Shown: positions 53,037 through 62,248, numbered from the stretch's first letter. The stretch is 64,000 nucleotides of DNA from JAWKOK01 sp963765875 (GCA_963765875.1 CAVXYK010000001.1:1-64000); one strand, 5' to 3'. Numbers and translations are program-made. Notes: generated from the sequence alone by a model not told the origin.

Positions 53037-54125
53037 ATGCAACAGACACGCTTGTACGAGTCCCATGTCGCCATGGGTGGGCGGATGGTCGATTTCGCCG
53101 GCTGGGCATTGCCGGTCCAATACCCGACCGGCCCCAGCGCCGAACACGAGGCGGTACGCACGGCGGCCGGCCTCTTTGACATCGACCACATGGGACAGTT
53201 CGAGCTGTCCGGCCCGGACGCAATTGCGTTCCTGAAGCGCGTGCAGGTCTGGGATGTCGAGACTATGCAGGATTTCGACGCACACTACAGCCTGTTGCTC
53301 TATGCCGACGGCACGATAGTCGATGACATCTTCCTCTATCGACTGCCCGAGCGCTGGCTGATTGTCGTCAACGCCGGCAATCGTGCCAAGGATTGGGCGT
53401 GGCTTCAGGCCCATGTGGCAGGCTACGACATCTCCTTGGCTGATGTGTCCGACGCCACTTACATGCTGGCCTTGCAGGGGCCCAAGGCCGAGCAGATCTT
53501 GCAGCGTTTGACAACCGCAAACCTTGACCAATTGGCCACGCGAACATCATTGATCGCAGACGTGGGCGGTGTCGAGATGTTGGTGGGCCGCACCGGTTAC
53601 ACCGGCGAAGACGGCTTCGAACTCTACCTGCCCGACACAGCAGCGGTTGAGTTTTGGCACGAGCTTCTAGCGGTGGGCGAAGAGGACGGTCTGGTTGCCT
53701 GTGGCTTGGCCGCCCGTGATAGCCTTCGCTTCGAGGCATGTATGCCGCTCTATGGCCACGAGATCAGCGCCTCCGTGAATCCGTTGTCGGCCCGACTGGG
53801 ATGGACCATCTCCTGGGACGGCGACTTCATCGGGGGCGACGCACTCCTGAAGATCAAGCTTGAGAGGCCGGCGGATCTTCTAGTCGGCTTCGAAATGATC
53901 GATCGAGGCGTGCCACGCGAGCATTATGAGATTGCCGTTGACGGTCAGGTGGTGGGTCATGTCACAACCGGCATGAAGGGCCCGACGCTGGGCAAATTTG
54001 CTGGCTTGGGCTATGTGCCGCGCCAATTCGCCAAGCTCGGTACCGACCTCGATATCCTCATTCGTGGACAGGCCAAACGGGCGAAAGTCGTCAAGCGACC
54101 ATTTTATCGACCACGGTATAAGTAG
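53037..54125 (+). CDS. gcvT: aminomethyltransferase (glycine cleavage T protein)
   Basis: 362 residues, ATG 53037. MQQTRLYESHVAMGGRMVDFAGWALPVQYPTG opening, LFDIDHMGQFELSGPDA, GTIVDDIFLYRL, MLALQGPKAEQIL, RTGYTGEDGFELYLP, AARDSLRFEACMPLYGHEI, and the C-terminal GHVTTGMKGPTLGKFAGLGYV. It transfers the methylene of the aminomethyl-lipoyl H protein to tetrahydrofolate, releasing ammonia. gcvH follows; gcvP and lpd are not in the window. Confidence 0.95.
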   Translation: MQQTRLYESHVAMGGRMVDFAGWALPVQYPTGPSAEHEAVRTAAGLFDIDHMGQFELSGPDAIAFLKRVQVWDVETMQDFDAHYSLLLYADGTIVDDIFLYRLPERWLIVVNAGNRAKDWAWLQAHVAGYDISLADVSDATYMLALQGPKAEQILQRLTTANLDQLATRTSLIADVGGVEMLVGRTGYTGEDGFELYLPDTAAVEFWHELLAVGEEDGLVACGLAARDSLRFEACMPLYGHEISASVNPLSARLGWTISWDGDFIGGDALLKIKLERPADLLVGFEMIDRGVPREHYEIAVDGQVVGHVTTGMKGPTLGKFAGLGYVPRQFAKLGTDLDILIRGQAKRAKVVKRPFYRPRYK

Positions 54126-54210
54126 CTGGATTCAAGAGTGCGAGAGAATACTCATCACATCACAGACATATCCCCACGGGGTTGACATTCAATCAGGAAG
54201 GACTATTGAC

Positions 54211-54609
54211 GTGAGCGACTACAAGGTTGACAGCAGTGCCAAATATGCCGAGAACGATGAGTGGGTGCGTGTGGAGGATGGAATTGCTTCAGTCGGCATC
54301 AGCGACTACGCCCAGAGTCAACTGAGCGACGTTGTCTACATCGAACTGCCCGAGGTCGGCGCTGAAGTGACCGCCGGCTCAGCCGTTGCCGTTGTCGAAT
54401 CGGTGAAGGCCGCCTCCGACATCTTCGCCCCGGTCAGCGGCGTGATCACTGAGGTTAACGGGGATCTGGAGGATGCGCCCGAGATGGTCAATGAGCAGCC
54501 ATACGGCGCGTGGTTCTTCAAAGTCGAAACGGGAGCCGGCGTTGATGCAGAATTGGACGCATTGATGACGCCCGAAGCCTATGAAGAGTATACCAAGGGA
54601 CGTGAATAG
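54211..54609 (+). CDS. gcvH: glycine cleavage system H protein
   Basis: 132 residues from GTG 54211 with SD AGGAAGG. YAENDEWVRVEDGIASVGISDYAQSQLSDVVYIELPEVG, then the lipoylation site VAVVESVKAASDI (Lys in ESVKA), APVSGVITEVNGDLEDAPEMVNEQPYGAWFFKV. The lipoyl arm shuttles the aminomethyl group from P to T protein. It lies 85 bases after gcvT in an operon, ended by a hairpin at 54630-54666. Confidence 0.95.
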   Translation: MSDYKVDSSAKYAENDEWVRVEDGIASVGISDYAQSQLSDVVYIELPEVGAEVTAGSAVAVVESVKAASDIFAPVSGVITEVNGDLEDAPEMVNEQPYGAWFFKVETGAGVDAELDALMTPEAYEEYTKGRE

Positions 54610-54629
54610 GGAGTGTCTGTTCACCGACG

Positions 54630-54666
54630 ACACAGAGGCCGGGGCATCATGCCTCGGCCTCTGTGT
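54630..54666. terminator. hairpin after gcvH
   Basis: ACACAGAGGCCG at 54630-54641 pairs with CGGCCTCTGTGT at 54655-54666 around a 13-base loop that itself contains GGC/GCC. No T-run follows, so it is either a factor-dependent terminator or an mRNA stabiliser. Confidence 0.65.
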
Positions 54667-54730
54667 ATTGAGGATGAGGTCATTGCAGCAGTCATCCAAA
54701 TCTTTCTTGAAAAAGTCGTTTCCAGTGGTC

Positions 54731-54796
54731 ACGTCCCCGGCACGGGCCATAAATGCTGAAATCGACTGGGCTGAGACTGGCCCGTGCCGGGGACGT
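54731..54796. repeat. REP-like hairpin with GTGCCGGGGAC core
   Basis: Perfect 19-bp arms: ACGTCCCCGGCACGGGCCA (54731-54749) and its complement at 54778-54796. Same core as 41907-41988. It lies just before the lipoprotein gene whose open frame runs through it, an argument that the real start of that gene is downstream. Confidence 0.7.
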
Positions 54797-54839
54797 TCGG
54801 CCAGACCGCTGACTTGGAGCCGTCCAAGCTGTCGTTCAC

Positions 54840-56056
54840 TCCTCGTTGCACTCCTTTCTATGGCGACACTCCTCCTTTCTTCCTGCAATGGCAGTCTGCC
54901 TGCCTGGCAGTTCTGGCGAGAAGATGACTCGACGCCTGATGCGGTTGAATTGCGCGCCTGGCTGCCTGCCCAACCCGGTGAAGAGGGGCAGCTGCTCGCC
55001 GCACAGTTGGAAGGCTTGACAACTGTTGAGAGTGGGACGCCTATCTCGGTGACGCTGGTGGCGACCGATACCGGTGGCCTGGATCGAGTTCTTCGCAGCG
55101 AACCATCGCTCGATCTCTTCGAGGTGGATCTCTTTCGCCTTCCCGACCTGGTGGAGGATGGACGACTGGCTCCGCTCTCCTCGTCGATTGCCGAAATGCA
55201 TCCCAGTCTGATCGACGCTGCCACCATCGACGGCGAGTTCTACTGCCTGCCAAAAGATGTCAGCGTGCTGGGCCTGTTCTATAACATGGACCTCTTTGAT
55301 GAAGCCGGCATCTCCTATCCATCGGACAACTGGACCTGGACCGATCTTGGCTCGGCGGCTGAAGCCGTCTCTGGCCTGCCCACGGTGCGATTTACGCCCT
55401 TCGGCCTGGTTCTGGATGATGACGTCTCCCGGTGGCTGCCCTTTTTTATTCAGGCCGGCGGCCTGCTCGACTCACCGGTGCATGACCGGACGAGAACGAA
55501 TGGGGCTGCAGGCGAGGCGCTCGCCTTCTATGACGGCCTGCTGACCGACGCGTTTGCCATCCAGCCGGAGTACTTTCGCAGCAACTGGGGCGGACCGGTT
55601 TTCGGAAATGGCCGGGTTGGTATGGCTATCGAGGGGAACTGGTTGGCTCCTTTTCTGGACGCCGAGTTTCCAAACACGCGCTATGGCGTGGCCCCATTGC
55701 CGTCGGGTCCGGCGGGCAGTGGCACGGTCGCATTCGGCTCTTGCTACGCCGTCTCCGCTGACAGCGAGAACCAGGCAGCGGCCCTCGCCGTGATCGAGTC
55801 ACTGGTTTCTGAAGCCGCCATGCGTGAACGATTGTCCATCAGCCCGGCGATTCCCGCCCGCACAAGTGTGGCGGCAGACTGGGAGGCTCAGTATCCCCAG
55901 CTTGGCGCTTTGCGTGCTCAACTTGACGGAGCAAGCGTCTGGCAGGCACGTGGAGCGGCCGGTCAGCTCCTGCCCGAGCTGCGTCGGCTTCTGCAAGATG
56001 TCGTTGCCGGTGATCAGACCATCGAGGAAGCGCTGGACGATCTGGACTTCGATTGA
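54840..56056 (+). CDS. orphan extracellular solute-binding lipoprotein (family 1 type)
   Basis: The start is uncertain; the frame is open from 54581 but passes through two hairpins. The signal LLVALLSMATLLLSSC with lipobox SSC suggests a start shortly before 54840, perhaps at a rare codon or across an indel. Mature part: LRAWLPAQPGEEGQLL, PSLDLFEVDLFRLPDLVEDG, YCLPKDVSVLGLFYNMDLFDEAGISYPSDNWTWTDL, GRVGMAIEGNWLAPFL and GVAPLPSGPAGSGTVAFG, typical of sugar-binding proteins. No permease is near; it may serve a transporter elsewhere or act as a sensor. C-terminus rich in acidic residues. Confidence 0.78.
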
Positions 56057-56158
56057 CGCTCGTGTATCGATAAGCTACAATCGGCCCACCGCTCTTATTC
56101 GCCTGAACAGTGTAGAATCGTCAGATCTTCACCACCCCATTCGAGGGTATGGAACTCT

Positions 56159-57607
56159 ATGCACACCACACCGTTTATCGATTCGCTGGCTGCAATCTAT
56201 CCCGGGTCAAGGCTCTTGCAGGACCCGGTACAATTGATGCCCTATGAGTCCGATGCATTGACCGCATTTCGGGCGCGTCCCAGGGCCGTTGTCTTGCCTG
56301 AAAGCGCAGACGAAGTCGTCGAGACCGTGCGTCTCTGCAACGAGCATGGCGTGCCATTTGTCGCCCGTGGCAGCGGAACCAGCCTTTCCGGCGGCTCTCT
56401 GCCGGTTGAAGAAGGCATCGTGATCGCGCTCAATCGGCTCAACCGGATTGTACGTCTGGATCCGGGGGCGCGCATCGCTGTCGTTGAGCCGGGGGTCGTC
56501 AATCTGGATGTCTCCCACGCGGCTGCGCCCCACGGTCTCTACTACGCGCCCGATCCGTCCAGCCAGCTCATCTGTACAATTGGCGGCAACGTGGCCTTCA
56601 ACTCGGGCGGCGCCCACTGTTTGAAGTACGGCATGACCGCCAATCATGTGCTGGGCATCAAAGCCGTGTTGGCCGATGGTCAGGTCGTCGAGTTTGGCCA
56701 GGAGAGCCTGGAAAGCGTGGGGCCGGACCTGACCGGCTTCTTTGTCGGCTCGGAGGGTCTTTTTGGCGTGGCGCTGGAGATTACGCTGCGTCTGCTGCCC
56801 AAGCCGGAGATCTATCGCACTGTGCTGGCGGCCTACGATTCGCTCCAGGCCGCAGGCGATGCTGTTGCTCAGGTTGTTGCATCCGGGCTGTTGCCGGGCG
56901 CCATGGAGATCATGGACAGCCTGGCCATCGAAGCGGCAGAGGCTTCTGTGGATGCAGGCTATCCCAGGGATGCTGCGGCCCTGCTCATTGTCGAGCTGGA
57001 GGGCGAACGCATTCAGGTGGACGCTGAGTTTGCTCATTTGCTACAAGTTATCGAGACGTCGGGCGCGAGCGAAGTGCGTGCCGCCCAGGACGATGCCGAA
57101 CGGGCGCGCATCTGGAAAGGACGCAAAGGGGCCTTCTCGGCAGTGGGTCGACTGAGTCCCGACTACATCGTCCAGGATGGCGTGGTGCCCCGCGGCAGAC
57201 TGGGCGAGGCGCTGGCCCACATTGAGGCGCTGAGCAAACGCTACGATCTTCGGGTCGCCAATGTTTTCCACGCTGGGGACGGCAATCTGCATCCGCTAAT
57301 TCTCTACAATGGACGTCAGGCGGGTGAGCTTGAACGGGCCGAGGAACTGGCCGGTGAGATCCTGGCCATGTGCATCGCGTTTGGCGGCTCCATCACCGGC
57401 GAACATGGCGTCGGCGTGGAGAAGCTCGCCTACATGCCCGACATGTTCAATCAAACGGATCTGGCGGTCATGGATGAACTGCGTCGCGCCGTCGATCCCG
57501 ATGAGTTGGCCAATCGGGGCAAGATGTTGCCCGGAGCAGACGCTCCGGCGTTGCATCACCATGGCCCTCATCCGCTTGAGAAGGAAGGAGTGATCTTCCG
57601 AGAATGA
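56159..57607 (+). CDS. glcD: glycolate oxidase subunit GlcD (FAD-linked oxidase)
   Basis: 482 residues, ATG 56159. FAD-binding PCMH domain: FRARPRAVVLPESADEVVETVRLCNEHGVPFVARGSGTSLSGG, PDPSSQLICTIGGNVAFNSGGAHCLKYGMTANHVLG. C-terminal oxidase domain: VFHAGDGNLHPLI and GEHGVGVEKL. It oxidises glycolate (or D-lactate) to glyoxylate, passing electrons to the GlcF Fe-S subunit. Stop overlaps the glcE start (ATGA). First gene of a compact glcDEF operon. Confidence 0.93.
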   Translation: MHTTPFIDSLAAIYPGSRLLQDPVQLMPYESDALTAFRARPRAVVLPESADEVVETVRLCNEHGVPFVARGSGTSLSGGSLPVEEGIVIALNRLNRIVRLDPGARIAVVEPGVVNLDVSHAAAPHGLYYAPDPSSQLICTIGGNVAFNSGGAHCLKYGMTANHVLGIKAVLADGQVVEFGQESLESVGPDLTGFFVGSEGLFGVALEITLRLLPKPEIYRTVLAAYDSLQAAGDAVAQVVASGLLPGAMEIMDSLAIEAAEASVDAGYPRDAAALLIVELEGERIQVDAEFAHLLQVIETSGASEVRAAQDDAERARIWKGRKGAFSAVGRLSPDYIVQDGVVPRGRLGEALAHIEALSKRYDLRVANVFHAGDGNLHPLILYNGRQAGELERAEELAGEILAMCIAFGGSITGEHGVGVEKLAYMPDMFNQTDLAVMDELRRAVDPDELANRGKMLPGADAPALHHHGPHPLEKEGVIFRE

Positions 57608-58716
57608 CGCCATCGACTCGAACAAAGCAGTCAGTTGTCCAAGTGAGCAGCGTCGAGGATATCCAGTCTACCCTCGCGTCCGGCAGTTCGGTGCAGATTG
57701 TGGGCGGCGGCACAAAGAACACGCTGTCGAATCCCCGCGCCGCCTCAACCGTGCTTGATATGACGCCCCTGTCCGGCATCCTCGCCTATGATCCGGGCGA
57801 ATACACCTTCACGGCATTGGCGGGTACCCGACTATCAGACGTACAGACCGCGTTGGCTGAGCATGGCCAATATTTGCCCTTTGAACCGCCACTGGCAGAC
57901 CAGGGCGCGACGTTGGGCGGCACGATCGCCGCCGGGATCAGCGGTTCCGGTCGCCAGCGCTATGGCGGCGTGCGCGATTTCCTGATCGGGGTACGCTTTG
58001 TCGATGGACTGGGCCGCCTCGTGCGTGGCGGCGGGTATGTGGTCAAAAACGCAGCCGGCTTTGACCTGCCCAAGCTAATGGTCGGCAGTCTAGGGCAACT
58101 GGGTGTGCTGATCGAGGTGAGCTTCAAGGTCTTTCCACAACCGCCCGCCTATGCCACGTTGCGCCTGGACCAACCGTCTGTCGCGTCGGCGTTGGAACTG
58201 CTTGCCAGGCTCTCTACACTTCCCGTCGATATCGATGCGCTGGACATCTCGGTCACAGACAGCGGCGCAACCGTCTGGCTGCGCATCGGCGGCCTGGCAT
58301 CAACGCTGGAGCCGAGGCTCGATCTCCTGGTTGGATGCATCGGCCATGGAAGCCGCTTTCTGGGCGAGGAAGAGCGACAGATCTGGCAGGCTGCCGGTGC
58401 ATTTGAGTGGGTTGGCGATCAGGATGCTTTGGTCAAGACGCCCCTGTCGCCGACTACACTGCTCGACTTTGATCGTTTGCTCGCCGGGCGAGGCGTACGA
58501 CGGCGATACAGTGCAGGCGGCCATCTGGCGTGGCTCTCCTGGCCGGGCGCTCTCGATGAACTGGATGCGTTGCTGAGCGATGCAGGGCGAGCGGGTCTGG
58601 TGCTCACCGGTGAGTCGAACAGGCCGCTGATTGGTTCGTGGCCGGGGATGGAATTCTATCGACGCCTCAAACAGACGCTTGACCCTGACTACCTACTTCC
58701 CAACTACATCATTTGA
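57604..58716 (+). CDS. glcE: glycolate oxidase subunit GlcE
   Basis: 370 residues, ATG 57604 inside the glcD stop. A shorter FAD-binding protein: VQIVGGGTKNTLSNPRAASTVLDMTPLSGIL, YTFTALAGTRLSDVQTALAEHGQYLPFEPPLADQGATLGGTIAAG, RYGGVRDFLIGVRFVDGLGRLVRGGG, VVKNAAGFDLPKLMVGSLGQLGVLIEVSFKVFP. C-terminus YRRLKQTLDPDYLLPNYII is typical. It assembles with GlcD and GlcF. glcF starts 12 bases later. Confidence 0.92.
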   Translation: MTPSTRTKQSVVQVSSVEDIQSTLASGSSVQIVGGGTKNTLSNPRAASTVLDMTPLSGILAYDPGEYTFTALAGTRLSDVQTALAEHGQYLPFEPPLADQGATLGGTIAAGISGSGRQRYGGVRDFLIGVRFVDGLGRLVRGGGYVVKNAAGFDLPKLMVGSLGQLGVLIEVSFKVFPQPPAYATLRLDQPSVASALELLARLSTLPVDIDALDISVTDSGATVWLRIGGLASTLEPRLDLLVGCIGHGSRFLGEEERQIWQAAGAFEWVGDQDALVKTPLSPTTLLDFDRLLAGRGVRRRYSAGGHLAWLSWPGALDELDALLSDAGRAGLVLTGESNRPLIGSWPGMEFYRRLKQTLDPDYLLPNYII

Positions 58717-58728
58717 GCAGACGCTACT

Positions 58729-59991
58729 ATGCAACATGCCATATCTCTTGAAAATCTAGGCGGCCAAGGGCCGGCCATGGCCGAGGCTGTCGACAAGTGT
58801 GTCCATTGCGGCTTCTGCCTCGCCGCCTGCCCGACCTACAAGGTCTTGGGCGAGGAGATGGATTCGCCGCGTGGACGAATCATCCTGATGAAGGAGGCGC
58901 TGGAGGGCAATCTCTCGGTCGACGATGTATCGCCCTATGTCGATCGTTGTCTCGGTTGCCTGGCATGTGTCACGGCCTGTCCGTCAGGTGTTGAATATGG
59001 TGAACTGTTGACTCCCTTCCGCGGCAAGACCGAGGCCCAGCGATCGCGTACGCCCATGGAGCGCTCGACACGGATGCTGGTGCGCGAGACGCTTCCCTAT
59101 CCTGACCGTTTTCGCCAGGCCGTGCGTGCAGGTAAGTTCGGGCGCGCGTTGCGTGCTGCGCTACCCGGCGCGCTGGGAGCCATGATCGATCTCTTGCCTG
59201 AATCGTTGCCCGAATCCAAGCCTTTGCCAGCGCTCTATCCTGCACAAGGGGCGGTACGCGCACGGGTTGCGTTGCTGGCGGGATGTGTCCAGCAGGTGTT
59301 GGCCCCGCAGATCAACATGGCCACGTTGCGCGTGCTGGCGCGCAACGGCGTTGAGGTGGTGATTCCCAAGGAGCAGGGCTGTTGTGGATCGCTCTCCATG
59401 CATGTGGGCGAGGATGAGCAGGCACGGTCATTGGCACGCAACAACATGGCCCTTTTCCCCAAGGACGTCGATGCCATCATAACCAATGCGGCCGGCTGCG
59501 GCTCCGGCATGCACGAGTACGGCCAGCTCTTCGCCGGGAGCATGTACGAGGTCCCGGCCCGTGCCTTTGCAGAGAAGGTACTGGACATCAGCGTATTTCT
59601 GGATAGATTGGGCATCGAAACGCCGCCGCCGCTGGCCGAGCCGCTGACCGTGGCCTATCACGATGCCTGTCACCTGGCTCATGCCCAGGGCATCCGCTCC
59701 CAACCGCGTTCATTGCTGGCCCAGATCCCGAACTTGACTGTGGTCGAGGTGCCGGAGGGCGACCTCTGCTGTGGCTCTGCAGGCACGTATAACCTAGAGC
59801 AGCCGGAACTGGCTGCTGAGATCGGCGAACGCAAAGCGCGCAACATCATATCGACCGACGCCGATGCCGTGGTCGCAGGCAACATCGGCTGTATGGTTCA
59901 GATCGAGAAATATATCGATGCCCTAGGGAATCCCCTGCCGGTCTTGCACACGGTTGAGCTGCTTGACCGCGCTTACGGGCACGCTGCGTAA
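58729..59991 (+). CDS. glcF: glycolate oxidase iron-sulfur subunit GlcF
   Basis: 420 residues, ATG 58729. Two 4Fe-4S sites: CVHCGFCLAACPTY and CLGCLACVTACPSGVEYG. Then two cysteine-rich CCG domains: VRARVALLAGCVQQVLAPQ...EQGCCGSLSMHVGEDE and YHDACHLAHAQGIRSQPR...GDLCCGSAGTYNLEQP. It relays electrons from GlcD to the quinone pool or another acceptor. Last gene of the operon; a 71-base hairpin follows. Confidence 0.94.
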   Translation: MQHAISLENLGGQGPAMAEAVDKCVHCGFCLAACPTYKVLGEEMDSPRGRIILMKEALEGNLSVDDVSPYVDRCLGCLACVTACPSGVEYGELLTPFRGKTEAQRSRTPMERSTRMLVRETLPYPDRFRQAVRAGKFGRALRAALPGALGAMIDLLPESLPESKPLPALYPAQGAVRARVALLAGCVQQVLAPQINMATLRVLARNGVEVVIPKEQGCCGSLSMHVGEDEQARSLARNNMALFPKDVDAIITNAAGCGSGMHEYGQLFAGSMYEVPARAFAEKVLDISVFLDRLGIETPPPLAEPLTVAYHDACHLAHAQGIRSQPRSLLAQIPNLTVVEVPEGDLCCGSAGTYNLEQPELAAEIGERKARNIISTDADAVVAGNIGCMVQIEKYIDALGNPLPVLHTVELLDRAYGHAA

Positions 59992-60014
59992 TTAGGCGTT
60001 TGCAAAGGAATGAT

Positions 60015-60085
60015 GATCCACGAAGGGCCACAAAGGCACACGAAGATAAACTTTCTTCGTGTGCCTTTGTGGCCCTTCGTGGATC
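60015..60085. repeat. ATCCACGAAGG hairpin repeat, copy 2 (perfect 31-bp arms)
   Basis: 60015-60045 (GATCCACGAAGGGCCACAAAGG...) is exactly complementary to 60055-60085 around a nine-base loop. It lies between the convergent glcF and sortase genes and would end both transcripts. Same family as 23667-23737, but undegraded. Confidence 0.85.
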
Positions 60086-60112
60086 ATTTTTCAGTCTTGT
60101 CTTCGACCGAAA

Positions 60113-60865
60113 TCAGCCATTATCAATAAAATGGCCGACGGCGATGATGCGATGGCTGTTGCCGTCCCTTGGCCAACAGGTGACGAGGGTCAAGCGGTTG
60201 TCGTCGAACTCGCCAATCCATCGCGCGTTTTCGAGCCTCTGTTCGTAGGTCGCGTCTCGCTCGGGGACGATGAACACCTCGTCGATCTCGTACTCATACT
60301 GTTTGCCGCCTGACCAGACGGTGGCTACGTCGCCTGTATCCAGTTGATCCAGCTCCCGAAAGACCGCCCCCAGGATATTATTGTGACCGCTCAGCACCAC
60401 GTTGCCGCCGTCACCCGGTGGGTCGCTGTTGATGTGCCAGCCTGCTGCGTAGGCTGATACATCCCAGTTGTTGAAGACACGCCCGGCCGGATCGGTTGCG
60501 GCGCTCCACCCAAGGTCGACAACCTTTGTGTCCAGTCCGATGGAGGGTATCGCAATTCGATCTGGTGTGCGATCGCCGCCAGTAGAGTCATCAAAGTTGG
60601 CCGGCTGTATTGGCGGCGCTGGTCGATCGGCCGTCTGAATGAATGAGCCGGTATTGCTTGAGCCGGCTGCGCTGCATCCGGAGAGGATCAAAAGGCTTGA
60701 GACTATCAGAAGCAGACCAATAAATCGAACGGTCTGTACATGCTGCCTAGGCGCATGGACTCGTATTCTATTCGTTATCGCAGAAAAGGTTCGGCTTTGG
60801 CTCATTGTGTTCCATGGTTCGAATCGAGAGTCATCTGCTTTGGGTGTGTTGACACCCTTTATCAA
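60113..60865 (-). CDS. sortase (class D/E-like)
   Basis: 250 residues at most; ATG 60865 or 60805. Helix TVRFIGLLLIVSSLLILSGC near residues 46-64, then a Ser/Pro linker and the sortase barrel: RIAIPSIGLDTKVVDLGW, NVVLSGHNNILGAVFREL (catalytic His), GGKQYEYEIDEVFIVPERD, DDNRLTLVTCWPRDGNSHRIIAVG (catalytic Cys and Arg). The LSGC could also make it a lipoprotein, which is unusual. It joins LPxTG proteins to the cell envelope; the fasciclin protein next door carries LPVTGG and is the likely substrate. Confidence 0.88.
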   Translation of the reverse strand: MIKGVNTPKADDSRFEPWNTMSQSRTFSAITNRIRVHAPRQHVQTVRFIGLLLIVSSLLILSGCSAAGSSNTGSFIQTADRPAPPIQPANFDDSTGGDRTPDRIAIPSIGLDTKVVDLGWSAATDPAGRVFNNWDVSAYAAGWHINSDPPGDGGNVVLSGHNNILGAVFRELDQLDTGDVATVWSGGKQYEYEIDEVFIVPERDATYEQRLENARWIGEFDDNRLTLVTCWPRDGNSHRIIAVGHFIDNG

Positions 60866-60881
60866 TACCGCTAAACAGAAG

Positions 60882-60914
60882 AGATCTCTCAGTATCCCTG
60901 GGAGATCTCTTTTG
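60882..60914. terminator. hairpin AGAGATCTC between fasciclin and sortase genes
   Basis: AAGAGATCTC... and ...GAGATCTCTT pair around an 11-14-base loop, with TTTT just after it on the plus strand. It lies in the 190-base gap downstream of the fasciclin gene and upstream of the sortase gene, so it probably separates the two transcripts. The T-run is on the wrong strand for minus-strand genes, so the function is uncertain. Confidence 0.5.
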
Positions 60915-61055
60915 TCCTGGCGTTTCTCCTGGAAGAGTAGCGCTATCTATTTAAGGAGTCATCTGATGTAGTTGACCCGCTTGTCGGGAAGGAATGAGTC
61001 AGACTCCATTGTCGACTCAAAACTCGCTCGTCATCGAACGAGACCAAACGCTAGA

Positions 61056-61682
61056 TTACGCACCACTCTGACCTGATCGGGTGACGTAGGCGCCCACCAG
61101 GAGCAGGCCCAGCACAGCGATCAAGGCCATGTAGGTGGCGTTGCTCGCTGCTCCACCCGTGACGGGCAGCATCTCCGGTGCTTCATCGCTCGGCGGCAGA
61201 ATTACTGCATCAATAACGTGGATTACGCCATTGGATGTCTCGATGTCGGTGGCAACGATATTGGCATTTTCCACCATGGCGCCACTGTCAGAGATTTTGA
61301 ACGTGACTGGAGCTCCGAGTGCCGTATTGGCCTGCAGGCCGTCAGACAGGTCAGCTGCCATGACTTTGCCGGGCACGACGTGGAAAAGCAAGATATTGGC
61401 CAGGTCGCCGGTCGGATCAGCAAGTAATGCCTCTATCGTACCGTCGGGCAGGGCGGCAAATGCGGCTTCGGTCGGGGCAAAGACAGTGAAGGGTCCTTCA
61501 CTCTTAAGCGTGTCGACCAACCCGGCAGCCTGAACAGCTGCTACCAGCGTTGGGAAGTCGCCTGCTGCTACCGCCGTATCGACGATATCATCGCTTTCCT
61601 GGGCGAACACGGCTGTCGGGCTGGCCAGCAGAGCGAATAACAGTGCAAGTGTTGCTAGGCCGAAGAATAGGGTGCGTTTCAT
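61056..61682 (-). CDS. fasciclin-domain surface protein with LPxTG sorting signal
   Basis: 208 residues; ATG 61682 with a near-perfect SD (AGGAGGA). Signal peptide LFFGLATLALLFALLASPTAVFAQ, one FAS1 domain (about 30-165): DFPTLVAAVQAAGLVDTLKSEGPFTVFAPTEAAFAALPDG, NILLFHVVPGKVMAADL, NGVIHVIDAVILPP. C-terminus: LPVTGG, hydrophobic helix YMALIAVLGLLLVGAYV and basic end RSGQSGA, a complete sortase sorting signal. FAS1 domains mediate adhesion. It shares strand and region with the sortase downstream and the Crp-type HTH gene upstream. Confidence 0.92.
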   Translation of the reverse strand: MKRTLFFGLATLALLFALLASPTAVFAQESDDIVDTAVAAGDFPTLVAAVQAAGLVDTLKSEGPFTVFAPTEAAFAALPDGTIEALLADPTGDLANILLFHVVPGKVMAADLSDGLQANTALGAPVTFKISDSGAMVENANIVATDIETSNGVIHVIDAVILPPSDEAPEMLPVTGGAASNATYMALIAVLGLLLVGAYVTRSGQSGA

Positions 61683-61758
61683 CGTGTTTTCCTCCTGTAG
61701 GAAATGGTTGGATGGTAAAAAGTGTTACCAGATTTTTTGCAAAATACGACATGACATT

Positions 61759-62248
61759 TTATATGGTGGCCGGAAAATCCGGTTCTCCGCCAATTTCATG
61801 CAGTGACTCAAAATCCAGAATCAATATGCGACGTCGGCCAAAATCAACCAGGCCCTGTCGCCGGAACGCTCGGAGCACTGAAGCGACTGTCTCTCGATGT
61901 GTTTCGAGGGCAATGGCGAGCTGGTCAAACGTAATATTCTCAATTACACCGTCCGTGGTCTTCCGCCAGATCCAGTAGTGTTGACGCAAGCCGTTCCGGC
62001 AACGTCCTTCTGGACATGACTGATTGCAGATTTTCGGACTTCACCATTTGAGGCCCGTACATCTGTAAAAGGCTCCAACCGACGATCAGCTCATCTGATG
62101 CTGTATCAATGTCACGACTCTGTTCGTCGCTAACCTCCATAGTCCAGATCGGGCTGCTAACCCTATTTGTGCTGCCAACGCAATTCAGACTGTTGGTGTG
62201 TTGTATGGAGAGACCTGGCGCTTGATACGTATATGCTGTACTGCTCAT
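61759..62248 (-). CDS. Crp/Fnr-type helix-turn-helix regulator lacking the sensor domain, one frame break
   Basis: From ATG 62248: a polar N-terminus, then EVSDEQSRDIDTASDELIVGWSLLQMYG, QSVMSRRTLPERLASTLLDLAED. The frame breaks near 61945, then GVIENITFDQLAIALETHRETVASVLRAFRRQGLVDFGRRRILILD, a typical Crp winged HTH. Only about 160 codons: the cyclic-nucleotide/FeS sensor barrel of normal members (120 residues) is absent. Ends 76 bases before the fasciclin gene and may control it. Low certainty on the N-terminus. Confidence 0.68.

Noticed and set aside
54581..54839. The upstream extension of the orphan binding-protein frame as real N-terminus
   Set aside because: It runs through a terminator-like hairpin and a REP-like repeat, and the signal peptide lies after them.
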